Positions 1 through 11,609 of a DNA stretch of 64,000 nt are shown here, piece after piece (position 1 is the first letter of the stretch; each line of letters opens with the position of its first letter). The notes beneath the pieces were generated by a model, which worked only from the letters and a program-made list of their open reading frames with translations, searched no databases and was not told the DNA's origin. A program made the translations under genes and the position numbers. The stretch is from Strobilurus pachycystidiatus. Its lineage: Eukaryota; Basidiomycota; Agaricomycetes; Agaricales; Physalacriaceae. The DNA is taken from assembly GCA_019915135.1 (NCBI GenBank), contig JAHLMK010000003.1, forward strand, positions 2,994,607 through 3,058,606, given 5' to 3'.

Positions 1-19
1 GAGTCTGGGGTACCCTTAC

Positions 20-131
20 CTTGCGAATTGGTCATATCGGCAATTCAACTTCTTGATGGCCGAAACCCACGCTTGCTCATCAGGAACCAGACCGACAAAC
101 CCAGCCGCGCTAAGCCGCGATATGACTCCAG
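20..131 (-). CDS. Possible internal exon of a gene running off the left edge
   Basis: On the minus strand there is an open stretch between a good acceptor (pyrimidine-rich, ending CACAG, just above 131) and a good donor (GTAAGGG, beginning at 19). It would encode about 37 residues, including the segment GFVGLVPDEQAWVSAIKKLN, with no similarity I recognise. A second open minus-strand stretch at 152-538 could be the preceding exon, but the intron between them would be only about 31 nt, so the linkage is doubtful. No start or stop of the gene is visible. The neighbour at 597-3604 is on the same strand and ends 465 bases upstream of this exon, so 3' UTR sequence is an alternative explanation. Confidence 0.3.
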
Positions 132-596
132 CTGTGCGGCAAATAAAGCTCTTACTTATTACTATCGAGAATGCAATATGAGAGGCCCTCAAGCCACAGG
201 TCAGTATCTATTATATTGAGCAGCATCCGACCTATTCTAGGCGACAGGAAGCATCTCTGCATGATATCGTCCGACGTCGCAAAGATGCGCAACCTGATGA
301 ATCGATATGCGGTAAACTCTGGCGTGTAATGACCGCGTGATGAGAGAACTGAGTCTGAATTCATGGGCGGGCAGCCTTCTTCGGCACCTTGTCTCGAGCA
401 CAGGTTTTGTCTTTCCTCTGGATACTTAGCATACCAGTGTTCAACTTGCTCTGCCAAATTCCCTTCACTCCAAAAGCAATTGATAGTTACATATATATCC
501 AGGATCCACATACATATCGCATAAAATAAACGAGACAACCAGTGTGCCCTCCGTCCCAGTCATCTTATAGTGATAAGATGCTGCGATATTTAGAAT

Positions 597-3500
597 TTAC
601 GGGGCCATTCTCCCGAGACTACTCAAAGAAGCGATAACGTTTGCTGCAGTTACGCTTGTAACGTTATTTGACACGGCCTTTTCCGCCGCCGAGAAGACTG
701 CGCTAAAGTCGCTATCCGTTAGCGATGAGTCGTACGCCACCTTGGCAGATGTGCTGTTGTCGGCCCATACAACATTGATTCCCTGCCCCGTTATGGTCCA
801 GTTACGAAGCACGCTGCTCGCCTCCGAACCGAAGAACAACGAGCCCGACGTCGTGGAAAATGACGACACCGTGTAGGCTATGTCCTCGGGAAGGACACTA
901 CCAAACACAGCGACTTCGAGGGGTGGAATAGTATTCAAAGCCTGTACGACAACCGAGTCGTCTTCAGGAGGCACTGTTTTGTAAGACAGCACGTAGGTGA
1001 TTAACGCAGTGGCCACAGTTGTATCCATAGAGGAGAGATACGAAAGGAGAACATGGTTCATGTGGTTGAGGGTCCCAAACTCGCGAGGGTTGGGCAGGGC
1101 AATGGTAGGGGACACTCCTGGTAGAGTGCTAAGCAGTCCACCACTATGAATGACCGCGCGAGGGTAGGTATCACGATTGAGTGCGACGCCTTGTAGCGCG
1201 ATGCCGTTTTCCACCGTGGAGAAGGGAAGACGGAGATTCAACAAGTCCACGATACCATAGATAGGTCGCTCGGGATAACAGGAAGTATCAAACAGTGTTG
1301 ATTGAGTCAGAGCAGGGATGGCGAAGACGGAAGTCTCTATGCTGTTGATCACTTCCACTTGATCATCTGTCAAGTCCGGAAAACATGACAATGGGGGCGG
1401 AAAGGCTGCCGTTGAAGAGCTGGCCATGAGTTCTTGAGTAATGGTCGCATCGAAGGGTAAAAGAATTGGGGCAGAGGCAACAAGCGAGATGAAGACGCTC
1501 AAATCAGCTGCGCGCTGTGACAGAACAGACGTCCAGTATGTTGATAAGGCATCCTGTGTCTGTGTCGACGAAGCTAAGGATGGAAAGATGGTCAATCATT
1601 GAAACCCCTCGCTGGTGCCACAAACCCACCTAGCGCAATAGCATACATCCGGTCGAGCGCCACTAGAGCCACATCCCCGACTCTCCCAATCTGCTCCTTA
1701 CTGGGCTGCCCGCTCACAGTGAAGGAAACCGCAGGTTGGCTGACAGACTGATTGGCAAAGTCAAAGATGAAACCAGACGCGGAAACAGAGAAGGAGCCAG
1801 CGTCATCATGAACGATACCATCTGTCGCGGCAGCATCTGACCACGGGGCGTGGACAACAAAAGATTGAAGATCTCCAACAGCATCAGAATCTTGGGACCG
1901 CACCAGATCCCATAACAAAGCCGCCTGAGCCCAAGTGGTACGATTGGGGGAAGAATCACTGGATAGAGCCGCGCTGACATCAACCAACTTCGACTGCGAG
2001 GAACAGTCTTGCCCAACCGCTGAGCCTTGGGTCAACCAGATAGAGTTGTAAACTCCGGACAGAGAGTAGTTGGTGCCGAACAATTCGTTCATGCTCGGCG
2101 TGAGATCAACAATGTTCTGGGCCAGGCCGTTGCATCTGCCCGATAAAGAAGAGGTGCATACACAAGTCGCATCTGAGAAGATAACATGAATATCAAAAAT
2201 CCCCTGCGCTTTATCAGAGGAAGACTTACTAAGACTGCATGTCGCACCTGCCAAGCCGACCGCGCAGTTGGACACGGAGCTTTTGTGGCTCAGCGAAACC
2301 CCAACGCCAATACCAACACCCATTATCACCAGAATCAGAAGAAGACAGGCGATCAGAATCTTTCTTCTTTTCCGAGTGAGGGTCAACTTCTGTTTGACCG
2401 GCTTTTCGTCGATCCCTACCGGGTGCGAGGAGGAATGAGGCGAAGTAGGGTCGCTCGACTGCCATGTATCCTGGTACTTTGAATATCCTCCACCTGGGAT
2501 CATCGTTAGACGGTGGGTTTCGTACGATCGCATGCTGTGATGAGGGTGGTCTCCTTTCTGTAACATGCCATTGAGGACATCAGCTCGTTGCGCGAGGTGG
2601 GAAAGGGGCATAGACGCCTCCTGTTCTCGAAGGACACGTTCAGTAGCAACAGGTATGTCCGGAAGTCTGGGCACAGGCGGCAGAGGCTTTACATGTCTCC
2701 ATGGAAGAACCCGCGCGATTGACCGGCCACTAGCAGATATCTTGGAGAAGAACGAAGTAGCGACGCTCCGGTTAGAGCGGTTCGAAACTCGGGAGTGAGA
2801 TCGTATTGCTGTAGTCGAACTGAATGGGCCATCATTGTTCTCAAGAGCATTCGAACGGCGGGGCTCTGGACCGATGTTGTGAAGGGTCGCCGATGCTATT
2901 CCGACTACGGAGAAGTCCTGAGTTTGGCGCGTGTGGCTGGCTGCGCGTATCACAGTATGATCCATCTCCTCAGATTTGCTTTCCTGATCGTGTTCATAGA
3001 GGGTGTTTCCAGAGTACTGAGAACCATGCCTGAAGTCCTCTGGTATGGAGGGGAACGCTGAGGGTGGATGGCGCAGTGGTGGTCTTCCACCTTGGGGCCG
3101 TGGTAGGGGTCGAGTATGCCGGTTTGAGGATGTGGGGGAAACGTCTGATGGCGCGTCAGGATAGTTGGCGGCCGGTGGGTAGGTCATCTCTGAGAACCCG
3201 CTGAAGGCATCGCTTCCAACAGACCCTCGTCGGCGCGAGTCTGGCTCTCTGAGAAGGGAAGTGATAAAAGAGGTAGACAGAAGCTGGTCCTCAGCAGCAT
3301 CAATGTCGTCTATGCTGCTGGCGCCTTCGTGCCAATCAGAATGGGACGGTACGAAGGTGTATGAGCCAGACGCTATGGGCTCCGGCGGCGGTCTAGGCCT
3401 GGGTAACGGACGGTTATAGTGACTGCTATGCGGAGACGGCGGATTCGAGCTGATGGGAGTCGTAGGTATTGACGAGGGTGGGGCAGGGAATTGTGAGAGA

Positions 3501-3604
3501 GACTCTGCATTGCTGATGGTGCTTTCAGCAATGCCAGAGGCTGCGGTCTCCTGGGATAGACGGCGGAAGTGGCGGCTCGTAGATAGGTATCTGCGAGGGT
3601 TCAT
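597..3604 (-). CDS. Single-pass membrane protein with disordered cytoplasmic N-terminus, function unknown
   Basis: Two open exons join through a 56-nt GT-AG intron (1574-1629), giving 983 codons plus a stop in one frame. The ATG at 3604 is the first in frame. The first ~400 residues are rich in Pro, Ser, Arg and His (low complexity, probably disordered). A basic stop-transfer-like stretch (KRRK) is followed near residue 415 by one hydrophobic helix (ILIACLLLILVIMGVGIGVG). The remaining ~550 residues hold a cluster of six or so cysteines just after the membrane segment and several N-x-S/T sites, as expected for an extracellular or lumenal domain. No signal peptide precedes the helix, so a type II-like orientation is likely. 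The layout resembles conserved uncharacterised Agaricomycete proteins. I cannot assign a biochemical role. Confidence 0.8.
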
Positions 3605-4294
3605 AGTTGGGTGTGGAGGATATCAAAAGAAGGACGCTGCTGTAGATAATGAGAGGGTCAGGGTTTGACGGTATCACAAGATGCCCGGGCGACTCACAGA
3701 AAAGAATGTATAGCAGTTGTTGTGTAGATCCTCGGCTGAGGTCAAACGATTCCGGTAGTAGAGCCGCCAATGATGATCATACCAGCCGTGTGCTGTGTCT
3801 GAGAGACAGACGAGCTCTCCCAGAGGGCGGCAGAAGACTCCCGTGGGTCGTCAAAGTCGAAAGCAAAGGGAACTTCTTGCGCATTTTGTTTGCCGTAAAC
3901 CATCTAGAAATTCCACAGGCACCCCTTGCCCGTTGGTTCCTGTATACAGAATGGCACCTGATGGTCTCCAGGAATCCGAATTTACCACGCTATTTGGGCA
4001 CCACACGACAATGCATGTTCTATCCGCAGGTGTCTATGTAAAGGAGAAGGTGTACTATTACCCTTTCGAAATCAACTTCGAAAGCTATTTGATAGCAACC
4101 GTCGATACGACGTCGCGATTGTTGAAGCAATAGTAAAAGGGCATACAAGTCGTCAAAGAATCGAATAGGAACATAAATGGCATGATATAATATGTATGTC
4201 GACCGTGAAGTCGCGGCGAAGACACACCTGTCCATTGGCGCCAGTCAGCAATGAATGCATTCCTTTACCGCCGGACGTTGAAACCTGGATGCAC
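3605..4294. other. Intergenic: upstream of the membrane-protein gene, downstream of rac1
   Basis: Both neighbours are on the minus strand. The stretch holds the 5' region of the membrane-protein gene and the 3' region of rac1. The short open frames here have no coding character. No tRNA, repeat or clear core-promoter motif was seen. Confidence 0.6.
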
Positions 4295-5269
4295 CTATGC
4301 GATGATACAGCCCTTGTTCCCCTTCTTGCCCCTGTCAGTCCGTGGAGGGGGGTTTACTAGAACATACGATGAGTTGCAGATGATTTGGAAACCAGACAGG
4401 CTGTAGGCACGTACAAACTGCGCGGATGGCTTCGTCGAAAACAGTCTTGAGACCTTTCTGCGTCAGTGCAGAACATTCCAGGTATTTCACCGCGCCGATG
4501 TCCTTGGACATGGCCACCCCTTGGGCATATTGAATGGGAGCCATGCGCCTAGAAGCTCTGATTAGACACTTTCGAGCGATTGCTTGTCATCATTCTTACC
4601 GGTCACGAAGCTTCTCTATGGTGGCGGGATCCTCTCGCAAATCTAGTTTCGTTCCAACGAGGACAACCGAAGTCTGCGGCGCATGATGGGATATTTCAGG
4701 GAACCACTGGGCAAGGAGGCAAGCAGCGTGAGTACGAGCGATAGTGGGTGGTTACGGACGTAACGACTCGCCTTAGTCCGGACGTTTTCGTAGCTGGGGG
4801 GGCTGACGAGGGAGAAACAGATCAGAAACACGTCCGTCTGCGGGTATGAGAGAGGGCGGAGTCGGTCGTAGTCCTCTTGGCCGGCAGTATCCCAAAGACC
4901 GAGGGAGATGGTTTTGCCGTCGACCATGACATTGGCAGAGTAGTTGTCGAACACTGGGGTGCGCAGTGAGCGGAGGTGCGGCAGGAGGCGCTGGGGACCG
5001 CTGCTTTACCTGTCGGAATGTACTCTCCCTGTTGAACCTGTCAGACATGCATCAAAAAATGATGAGCGACACTTACCGGGAAGGCATTGGTGGTGTAAGA
5101 GATAAGCAGACATGTCTGTGAGACGCATGAGCGGACTTGGGCTGCGCAGGGCGGCTGGAGAACGCACCTTTCCGACAGCACCATCCCCAACGACGACGCC
5201 TGGCGTGATGGTCAACATTCTCGGGCTCGTGGTGGGCAGACGGCTCTACGCACACTTGATGGCTTGCAT
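4295..5269 (-). pseudogene. rac1: Rac1-type Rho-family GTPase, one base short of an open frame in this assembly
   Basis: Eight exons on the minus strand reconstruct a Rac GTPase: MQAIKCVVVGDGAVGK (P-loop) across exons 1-2, switch I in exons 3-5, DTAGQED (G3) in exon 5, VGTKLDL (G4) in exon 6, ECSALTQKG (G5) in exon 7 and a C-terminal CAAX box CIIA in exon 8. MQAIK at the start and the effector loop fit Rac rather than Cdc42. Exons by position: 5254-5269, 5168-5199, 5077-5115, 5010-5028, 4772-4953, 4601-4706, 4415-4548, 4295-4356. They total 590 nt, one short of a multiple of three. In exon 6 the family sequence PATIEK is broken because one base is missing near 4619-4622, so the frame meets TAG. 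The intron after exon 5 has a GC donor. Rac controls actin and polarised hyphal growth at the plasma membrane. Because everything else is perfect, a consensus error is as likely as a real lesion. Confidence 0.85.
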
Positions 5270-5999
5270 TCTAGCTCGTTCTACGGCTGCGTTTGAAGAA
5301 GAGAAATCGTGCTGGAGGCCAATATGGAATGGGTGTTATCCGACCAGAAAAGGGCGGTCTGATTTGGAGACAAAGAACGCCTGAAACGGGCAGAGACCGG
5401 CGTCAGATAAGCTGCAGCGCCGCCCGATGGCGGGCAGCGACAAGAGGGGCGCACCTGGGGACAGCTGGTCGACCAAGGGGTTCAACGCAGGGAACTGAGG
5501 GTGGGGTTGTGGAAGCAATGCGATGAGAACCTTCCTTACGTCAGGATCAGAAGGCTCGAAAGTCGGCGTGACGCTATCACGATATCGATTCCGCCGTTGC
5601 TGCAAGTTGCTGTCCCGTTGACTGCAGCTGTGAGACCTGTCGCTTCTTGTCCGTATCTCTCCCTACTCAATTGGGAAAAGTCAATGAATATCCGGGCATC
5701 CAAGCACAGCAGGTCAATAGTGACAGCTGTTGCACGCTGCTGCCATTGGTCAAGGTTCACCACAAGGTCTATAGCATATCACTCATCGTATTGTACACAC
5801 CCATGTTTACATATATACACTACACGGCTTGCAAAACAATACAGACCAAAGCCAAAGAAGAGAAACATAGTGTAGACACTCGTCAAGATGTGCCAAGTAA
5901 CATACCAGAAAGAAAGTTCGACGCAAATAGGTGAGTACAGTAGGCATATGCATAGCAAGGATAGCAGATCAAATCAAGGTGGTAAGACAGATAGGGAGC
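5270..5999. promoter_or_regulatory. rac1 upstream region; nothing else supported
   Basis: This stretch lies between the rac1 start codon and the 3' end of the next minus-strand gene. It has no frame with coding features on either strand. It presumably contains the rac1 promoter and 5' UTR and the neighbour's 3' UTR, but I could not place a TATA box or other element with confidence. Confidence 0.45.
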
Positions 6000-7692
6000 T
6001 TACGAGGTACAACAGATTTTTCGTCGCTTGGGCAGCGGAGAGGCAGAGTCATCATGCGCGCTGAAGGGAGACCCCAACGCCAACAACGAGCCAGCAACAT
6101 CATTCTCTTCATCGTCCCAGATGGATTGGCGCTTGAGGGATAATTTCTTCTCGGTAACGAGAGAAATGGGCTCCAGAAGACCCAGACCGGCCGGTGGCGC
6201 CTTACTATTCCGCAAGATGGGACTGTCGACAGTCTGAGTAAGCGGCAGGGGTGAAGCGCTCTGCTCATACGCGAGCCTGAAGGGGCTGCTAGTGCTAGCG
6301 ACTGGCTCGAACACGACCCAATTGTCCGCGGCTTCGCCCTCATCAGATTCGTTCATTGAGACGTCAGAATCGCTAGACCGACGATAATGGGGAGACGTCA
6401 CTGGTGTCGTGACAGGCGAGCTTGGAGGGAGCATCATCGACTTCAGAGGGCTAGGATGATGCACAAGCTGTCTAGACAGCTGGCGGATGCGATCAGGAGT
6501 CGCTGTTGCGACAAATGATTTCGCGCCGGGAGTGTGGATCAATTGGGTCAGCGATACTTGGCGCTGGCGCGAGTGGAGAGGATGACTGGGGCTCGGAAAG
6601 CGCCAGGGCTGGTCCGATGGGAGTCTAGGGGAGGAATGCCGGAAGGCAGGAGTCAAGCTAGGGTCATAAGGAGAAGACGATGCAGGCTGTGAGTGCTCGG
6701 AATGATCTGACAGAAGAGGAGGGGGCGTCGAAGGTGGCGTTATACTGTCGTCGGAGCCAGGCGCAGGAACAAATGCTGGCTCCACAACGCAGTCATTGTT
6801 CTCTTCACCGTCCGGTCGAGGCAGTTGAACGCCTTGGAAGCGAGATTTATGAACGGTGTTGCGAACGATGGTTTGAGGAGCGACCTCAATACCAAGAAGA
6901 CTGTCGTGTTCCTCCCTGGTTTTGTTCGGTCGGCGATTTTCCTCTGCAATACAGTTAGAAAGCTAATCCAAAGGGCGAGAAGAAAGATCACGAACTCGCT
7001 GATCCACGCCCCCGAGGGCGGTCACATCCTTCCCGGCGATTCGACATCGCGACCTTGTGTTTTTCGAATACATGTCTACGCCACATGCTCTTTGCGTTGA
7101 CGCCCGCATACGACCGGCGACAGAATGTGCAGCGTAGCTTGGGCTCCTCTCCGTCCGCCCAGTCAGAGCCTTTGTCTCTGATCTCCCTCTTTTTGGCGGG
7201 GCACCATCCTCTGGGAGGCTCTAAATTGGTGGGGTATGGAATGGCTGTCTTGGAGTGGGCGGGTCCTTCGAGGGGAAGGTAATCTCTGGCGTCGAGGAAC
7301 CAGTCTGTATGTTCCGCCATGAGAGCAAAGGTAAGGCCATCGGGATGCGACTCGGCATCGGGGTAATCGACGAAGGGCGGGTGGATGAAGACGACGTCAG
7401 GGTCCCTCTCTGAGACGTCAAGAGCCAGTGGGGGTGACGCGACGGCAGCTCTGGATGTGCTGCGCGTAGGGTGGCCGTATTTATGGCGCGAATTGGTGGA
7501 GCAGGAGGCGCGCGCGGGGCTGTATGGCATCGGCCGGAAAGTGTCTTCTGCTGGCAGAAAGTCGAGGTCGCCTGTGAGGGAGCGCTTGAGGGAGGCTCTG
7601 ACCAGCGACGTCGAGGCAGATCCAGAGAAAGACACTGATTGAGGAAATGTTGCAGGACGGATCTCCGCCGTTGCGGATGGTAGCGCTGTCAT
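6000..7692 (-). CDS. C2H2-type zinc-finger protein with disordered flanks
   Basis: Two exons (7008-7692 and 6000-6943) joined by a 64-nt GT-AG intron give 542 codons. The N-terminal ~180 residues are Ser/Pro-rich. Near residue 200 is a single finger of form C-x2-C-x14-H-x4-H (CTFC...RRHVFEKH) in a basic context, which could bind DNA. The C-terminal ~300 residues contain repeated SP, TP and PP motifs, acidic serine patches and a closing basic KRRK, suggesting a phosphorylated nuclear protein with a localisation signal at its end. The finger spacing resembles BED/C2H2 fingers, and a transcriptional role is inference only. The ATG at 7692 is the first in frame. Confidence 0.75.
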
Positions 7693-8921
7693 GGCGGGGC
7701 AGTGTGCTTATAGAAGCTGTGAAACGATGAGCAGGGCGCGAAAAAAAGGCGAAAAAGACAGGATACAGACCTAAGAGATAAGACAAAATATACCTGAGAT
7801 GGATAGGTCGCTGTGTGCCCTTCCCGAGGCGCGGGCGAAGGGCGATGGAGGCGAGGGTGATGGTAGAGCTTGTTGACGGTCCTGCGTGGGAGCCAAAGAC
7901 AAATTGTAATTGGGCGCGTGTATTACTCGGGGTCAGGGCACGTGGCCCCGAGTGGAACGCGCCGCCGTCTCGGCATCGCCTTCCTTTGTTCCCAGATTGG
8001 AGGCTTGGCTTTGTCTCAGTCTCCATTCAGACATGGTCACCTCAGACACTCATCGATTGTCTCAGCAGACTGATAATTAACTACGGAAACGTCTAAAGTC
8101 CCTCTCTGAAATCAACCGCTCAAGCATGCCTGAGTAATTGAGAACGGGTCGAGTGTATGCTCAGAAGTACCTTGGCAATCCGGCGAGCCTGAACACGCGT
8201 CGCGATACGTAGTGGCAGCAATGGGGAGCTCCAACAAATGACAACTGCAATTTCTGACACCGAGTCATCAAGAATGCCTCTGCAGTGTGATGAGTTGGAG
8301 TGTATGCGACGCGACGCGATAGACGACGACATGAGAGAAGATATAGCATCCTCCGGAATCAATAGTAATGAAAACACGTTGGCGGGAATAGGCCCATTTG
8401 CACACCATCCGTGGCTTGAATCTGCGGAGATCATGTATGGGCTACATAGACGCGTCATCCGTCTCGCAGATACAAAGGATTAGCACGGTGACAAAAGGTG
8501 GCAGCTGACAGGTACTACAGCGGAGGACCGAGACTCAGTTGCAGAGTGCATACAGTATGTTACTCGTATACGGTATGCCAGTCGGCGATCCGGAAAACCC
8601 CAGAATACCTCGCTAGTTGGACCCTTTGGAACTAGTGACCGTTTCGCCTACCAGAACAAAGATGAAAAAGAAAAATACATCATCAGAGTCTGCAGCTGGG
8701 GGCTCTATGCTCGCAGGAAATTCCCACGTCCAAAGAAGGTGAGGAAAGCGATGAGAAGAGCATCGAACATTGCATCGCGCGGCCTCGATAACCCCGCTGT
8801 GGTTAGCCTGCTAGTGTGTAAAAGTACCACGACGAGAAGATAGATGTGAGCCAAGGGACAGAGAACCCGCAAAGAACAGAGAAATAACATTCCACGATAC
8901 AACGTAGGGATAGCCCGACAT
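7693..8921. other. Intergenic, 1.2 kb, no gene seen
   Basis: The stretch lies between two minus-strand genes: upstream of the zinc-finger gene and downstream of eIF3b. Short open frames on both strands overlap each other and lack domains or consistent codon use. It probably contains the zinc-finger gene promoter and the eIF3b 3' UTR. Confidence 0.55.
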
Positions 8922-11558
8922 CTACTCGATGACCTCCTCTATCGTCTCAATCTCCTCTTCGACCCAAACCTCAATCTCCTCCTGCTGGGTTCCGATTTCG
9001 CCATTGGTGATCTTTTGATGACCACGCAGCTCGACGAGGTCCTTCTGGCAACGCGCGCGCCATGCGTTCCATTCGTCGACGAGGCGTTTACGATGGGCGA
9101 GAAGTTCAGCATTGACAGTGAGATGCTCCTTGGCATCATCCTCGTCAAAGAGACGGCTGTACTCCTTCAAGTTCTTGCGAACTTGACGCTGCTGCTCTTT
9201 CGTCAGGAGAGTGCGTGGTCTTGGGCGCCAGATGAACTGCTTGAAGCGGTCTTGTATCTGCTTCACGAGCTCCTGGCCCTTGAAGTCCCAAATGGCGTAG
9301 CCGTTCTCGAGCTGCACACATCGTTAGAATTTTGGCAAAATGACGACAAGATGACTTACGGTGTGGGTCCATGCACTGGCACTAGTGGCGAGATACCGGC
9401 CACTGGGATCCCATTCCACATCTGTTACGCCATAATGGTCGGACGTAGCCAGCAGCTGGATGCCAGTGCCCCAATCCTGGCCTTCGCGTCGAGTATCGTC
9501 GAGACTGAAGTCCAAGTCCCAGAATTCCAGCTCTGATTTGCTGGAAGAACCAACAGTAGCAAGAATGACGTGGCGCCCACGAGGAGACCAGCGAATAACG
9601 TTGCTGGTACGGTTAGGCAGAGTGCCTGCGAAAGATATGTGAGACGCTAGTATAGCTAATGAATGGGACACTTACGCAAAAGTTTGAAGTCGTTCTTGCC
9701 TCGCTCCAACTGGTAGAAGCTGACATCGGTCTTGATGGTGATACCAGGCCCAGGATTTCCGAGATTGGGATCGTTCGTCGACACAATGGCGAAACGCTCG
9801 CCCTTGGGCTCCCATGCGAACTCGGTGACCGTGTCCTTCAGTTCCACGACCTCAACGGGATAGTCCTTCTCGCGAACTCGGAAGATCTCGAGATTGCAGA
9901 AGATGGACTTCTTCGTTTTGGTGTGACGGTCAACCTTGACGCAAAGGAAGTCACCCTGGTTTTGCCAGTAGAGTTTACACTACAAACGAAAACGTCAGCG
10001 GAGTGAATGCTGGACCGACAGTGATCTTACTTCTGTCACGTTGAACAAATTTTTCTGTCGCAGGATCGTGCGGCTCGGGAATGCCATCAGAGTGACGCGC
10101 GCAGGCTGGTTGGCCACTTCGGGCGTCCAGAAGACCAACATGTTCTCGCGTTGTTTCTTGGTGGCGGTTATACCGTTGCTCGCAGCCGCGGCATCCTTCT
10201 CAGCGTCGTCCTTGTCCTTGTCACCCTGTGGGCACCATTCAAAGTCGACAACGCCATCGATTTTGATGCTCTTCTTGTCCTGAAGAGTCATGGTGGGGAG
10301 CTCATAGACACTGATCATTTGCCCCGGAACAACGCGAGCAACATATTTGTCGTCAGGACTCCACTTAAGCGCAGGAAGCTGCATTTGCTTCTTTGGTCCA
10401 GAGTTGTCGCCTTCGTGGTTGGTCGAAAAAGTACGGAGGAGGTTGCCAGACTTGATGTCCCAGATCGCGACATTGTTGCCCTCGTCGTCGAGAGAGAAGT
10501 ACTGAGGACCTTGAACGGCACCCTCAGGAACGACAATAGGCTCGTTGGACCAAGTGACGATGTACTGTTCGCAAGGGGAGAAGTCGAATAATTTGACCTG
10601 AGGGTGCGCGAATCGCTGCTGATCTTTGAAGGACGGACCGCCCCATAGACGGACACCTTGTCGATGAATAGTTCCGATGTAAGTTCCAAGCGGAGACCAG
10701 GCCACGTAGAAGAACTCTTTCCAGGTCTGACGGTCACTTGAGATGCGAACGAATGAGAAAAATGCGCAGACATACAGGTTTGTGTGCAATCTCGCACTGA
10801 GATGGTTTGCCATGCGACCAAATTTCGACTTCATCTCCACGGAAAGTCACGTACTGATCCCTTCCTTGGGGATCTGCCAACCAAGCACGTAAATGTTCCT
10901 GTTCGTCGCGTTAATGCTCCCTCTTCGCTAAGAGGCAATATGTGTACCCTGGGAGCATATTCTTCGGTCTCGGGTTCGACGAAGGTCTCATCCAAGTTCG
11001 CATAGCGTTCGATATCGGAAAACTTGTTGATTTTGAACGTATGCCTTGCATCGAAAGGATGATTGTGCATTGTTGCCATAGCTAGCTGCGCATCGTCGGC
11101 GGAGCGGAAGTCGATGAAGGCAAATCTGGGGATGGGATATCAGTGAATGTAGATGGAATCGACGTGGGATGGGCACCCTTTGCTTTTGCCAGAAGACTCA
11201 TCCCAGGGAACGAAGATATCGTCGGATTTTATCGGACAGCCCTTCTTGGAGAATTCCTTGGCCACTTTTGCGAGCAGTTTTTCGAGTTTTGCCTTGTCGA
11301 TAACGGGTAGGCCATCGACCACCAGGGTATTGTCTAGTCCATCGTCGTATTCGACACGGTACCTGGAGAAAAAAGCAAGTTGAGCAGTGCAATTTTTGAC
11401 GGAGGAATAGCGCACTTTGCTTCGATATCGCTGTAATCGATTTCATCGTTCAAGTCCACGCTAGAGGTCGCCATTTTGGAGGTCGAGCTGCCGTTGGCGT
11501 CGAAAAAGTCTGACTTGTCAATGTTTATTTCGGAGGCCCTTGAGCCAAAGCCGCTCAT
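8922..11558 (-). CDS. PRT1: Translation initiation factor eIF3 subunit b (Prt1)
   Basis: Eight minus-strand exons read as eIF3b. The N-terminus (MSGFGSRASEINID) is acidic. An RRM follows (FAFIDFRSADDAQLAM). Next come WD40-like beta-propeller blades, including TWKEFFYVAWSPLGTYIG, FDFSPCEQYIVTWS, LKWSPDDKYVARV and VIRWSPRGRHVILAT. The C-terminal helix has the hallmark FIWRPRPRTLLTKEQQRQVR and ends in an acidic EEEIE tail. Introns are 45-65 nt with GT-AG ends, for example between the PR and EHLRAWLADPQGRDQYVTF segments. Total length of roughly 730 residues is normal for the family. The protein is a scaffold of the eIF3 complex on the 40S ribosome in the cytoplasm. The frame is intact throughout. 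Confidence 0.95.
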
Positions 11559-11609
11559 TCCGTGCCGAAAAATGATGGCAACTAAGTAATCGACTTGGAC
11601 AAGACTTGG
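11559..11609. promoter_or_regulatory. 51-bp divergent spacer between eIF3b and SLS1 start codons
   Basis: The eIF3b ATG is at 11558 (minus) and the first in-frame ATG of the SLS1-like gene is at 11610 (plus). The 51 bp between them must hold both 5' ends, or transcription starts lie inside the opposite gene. No TATA box is present. Confidence 0.6.
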
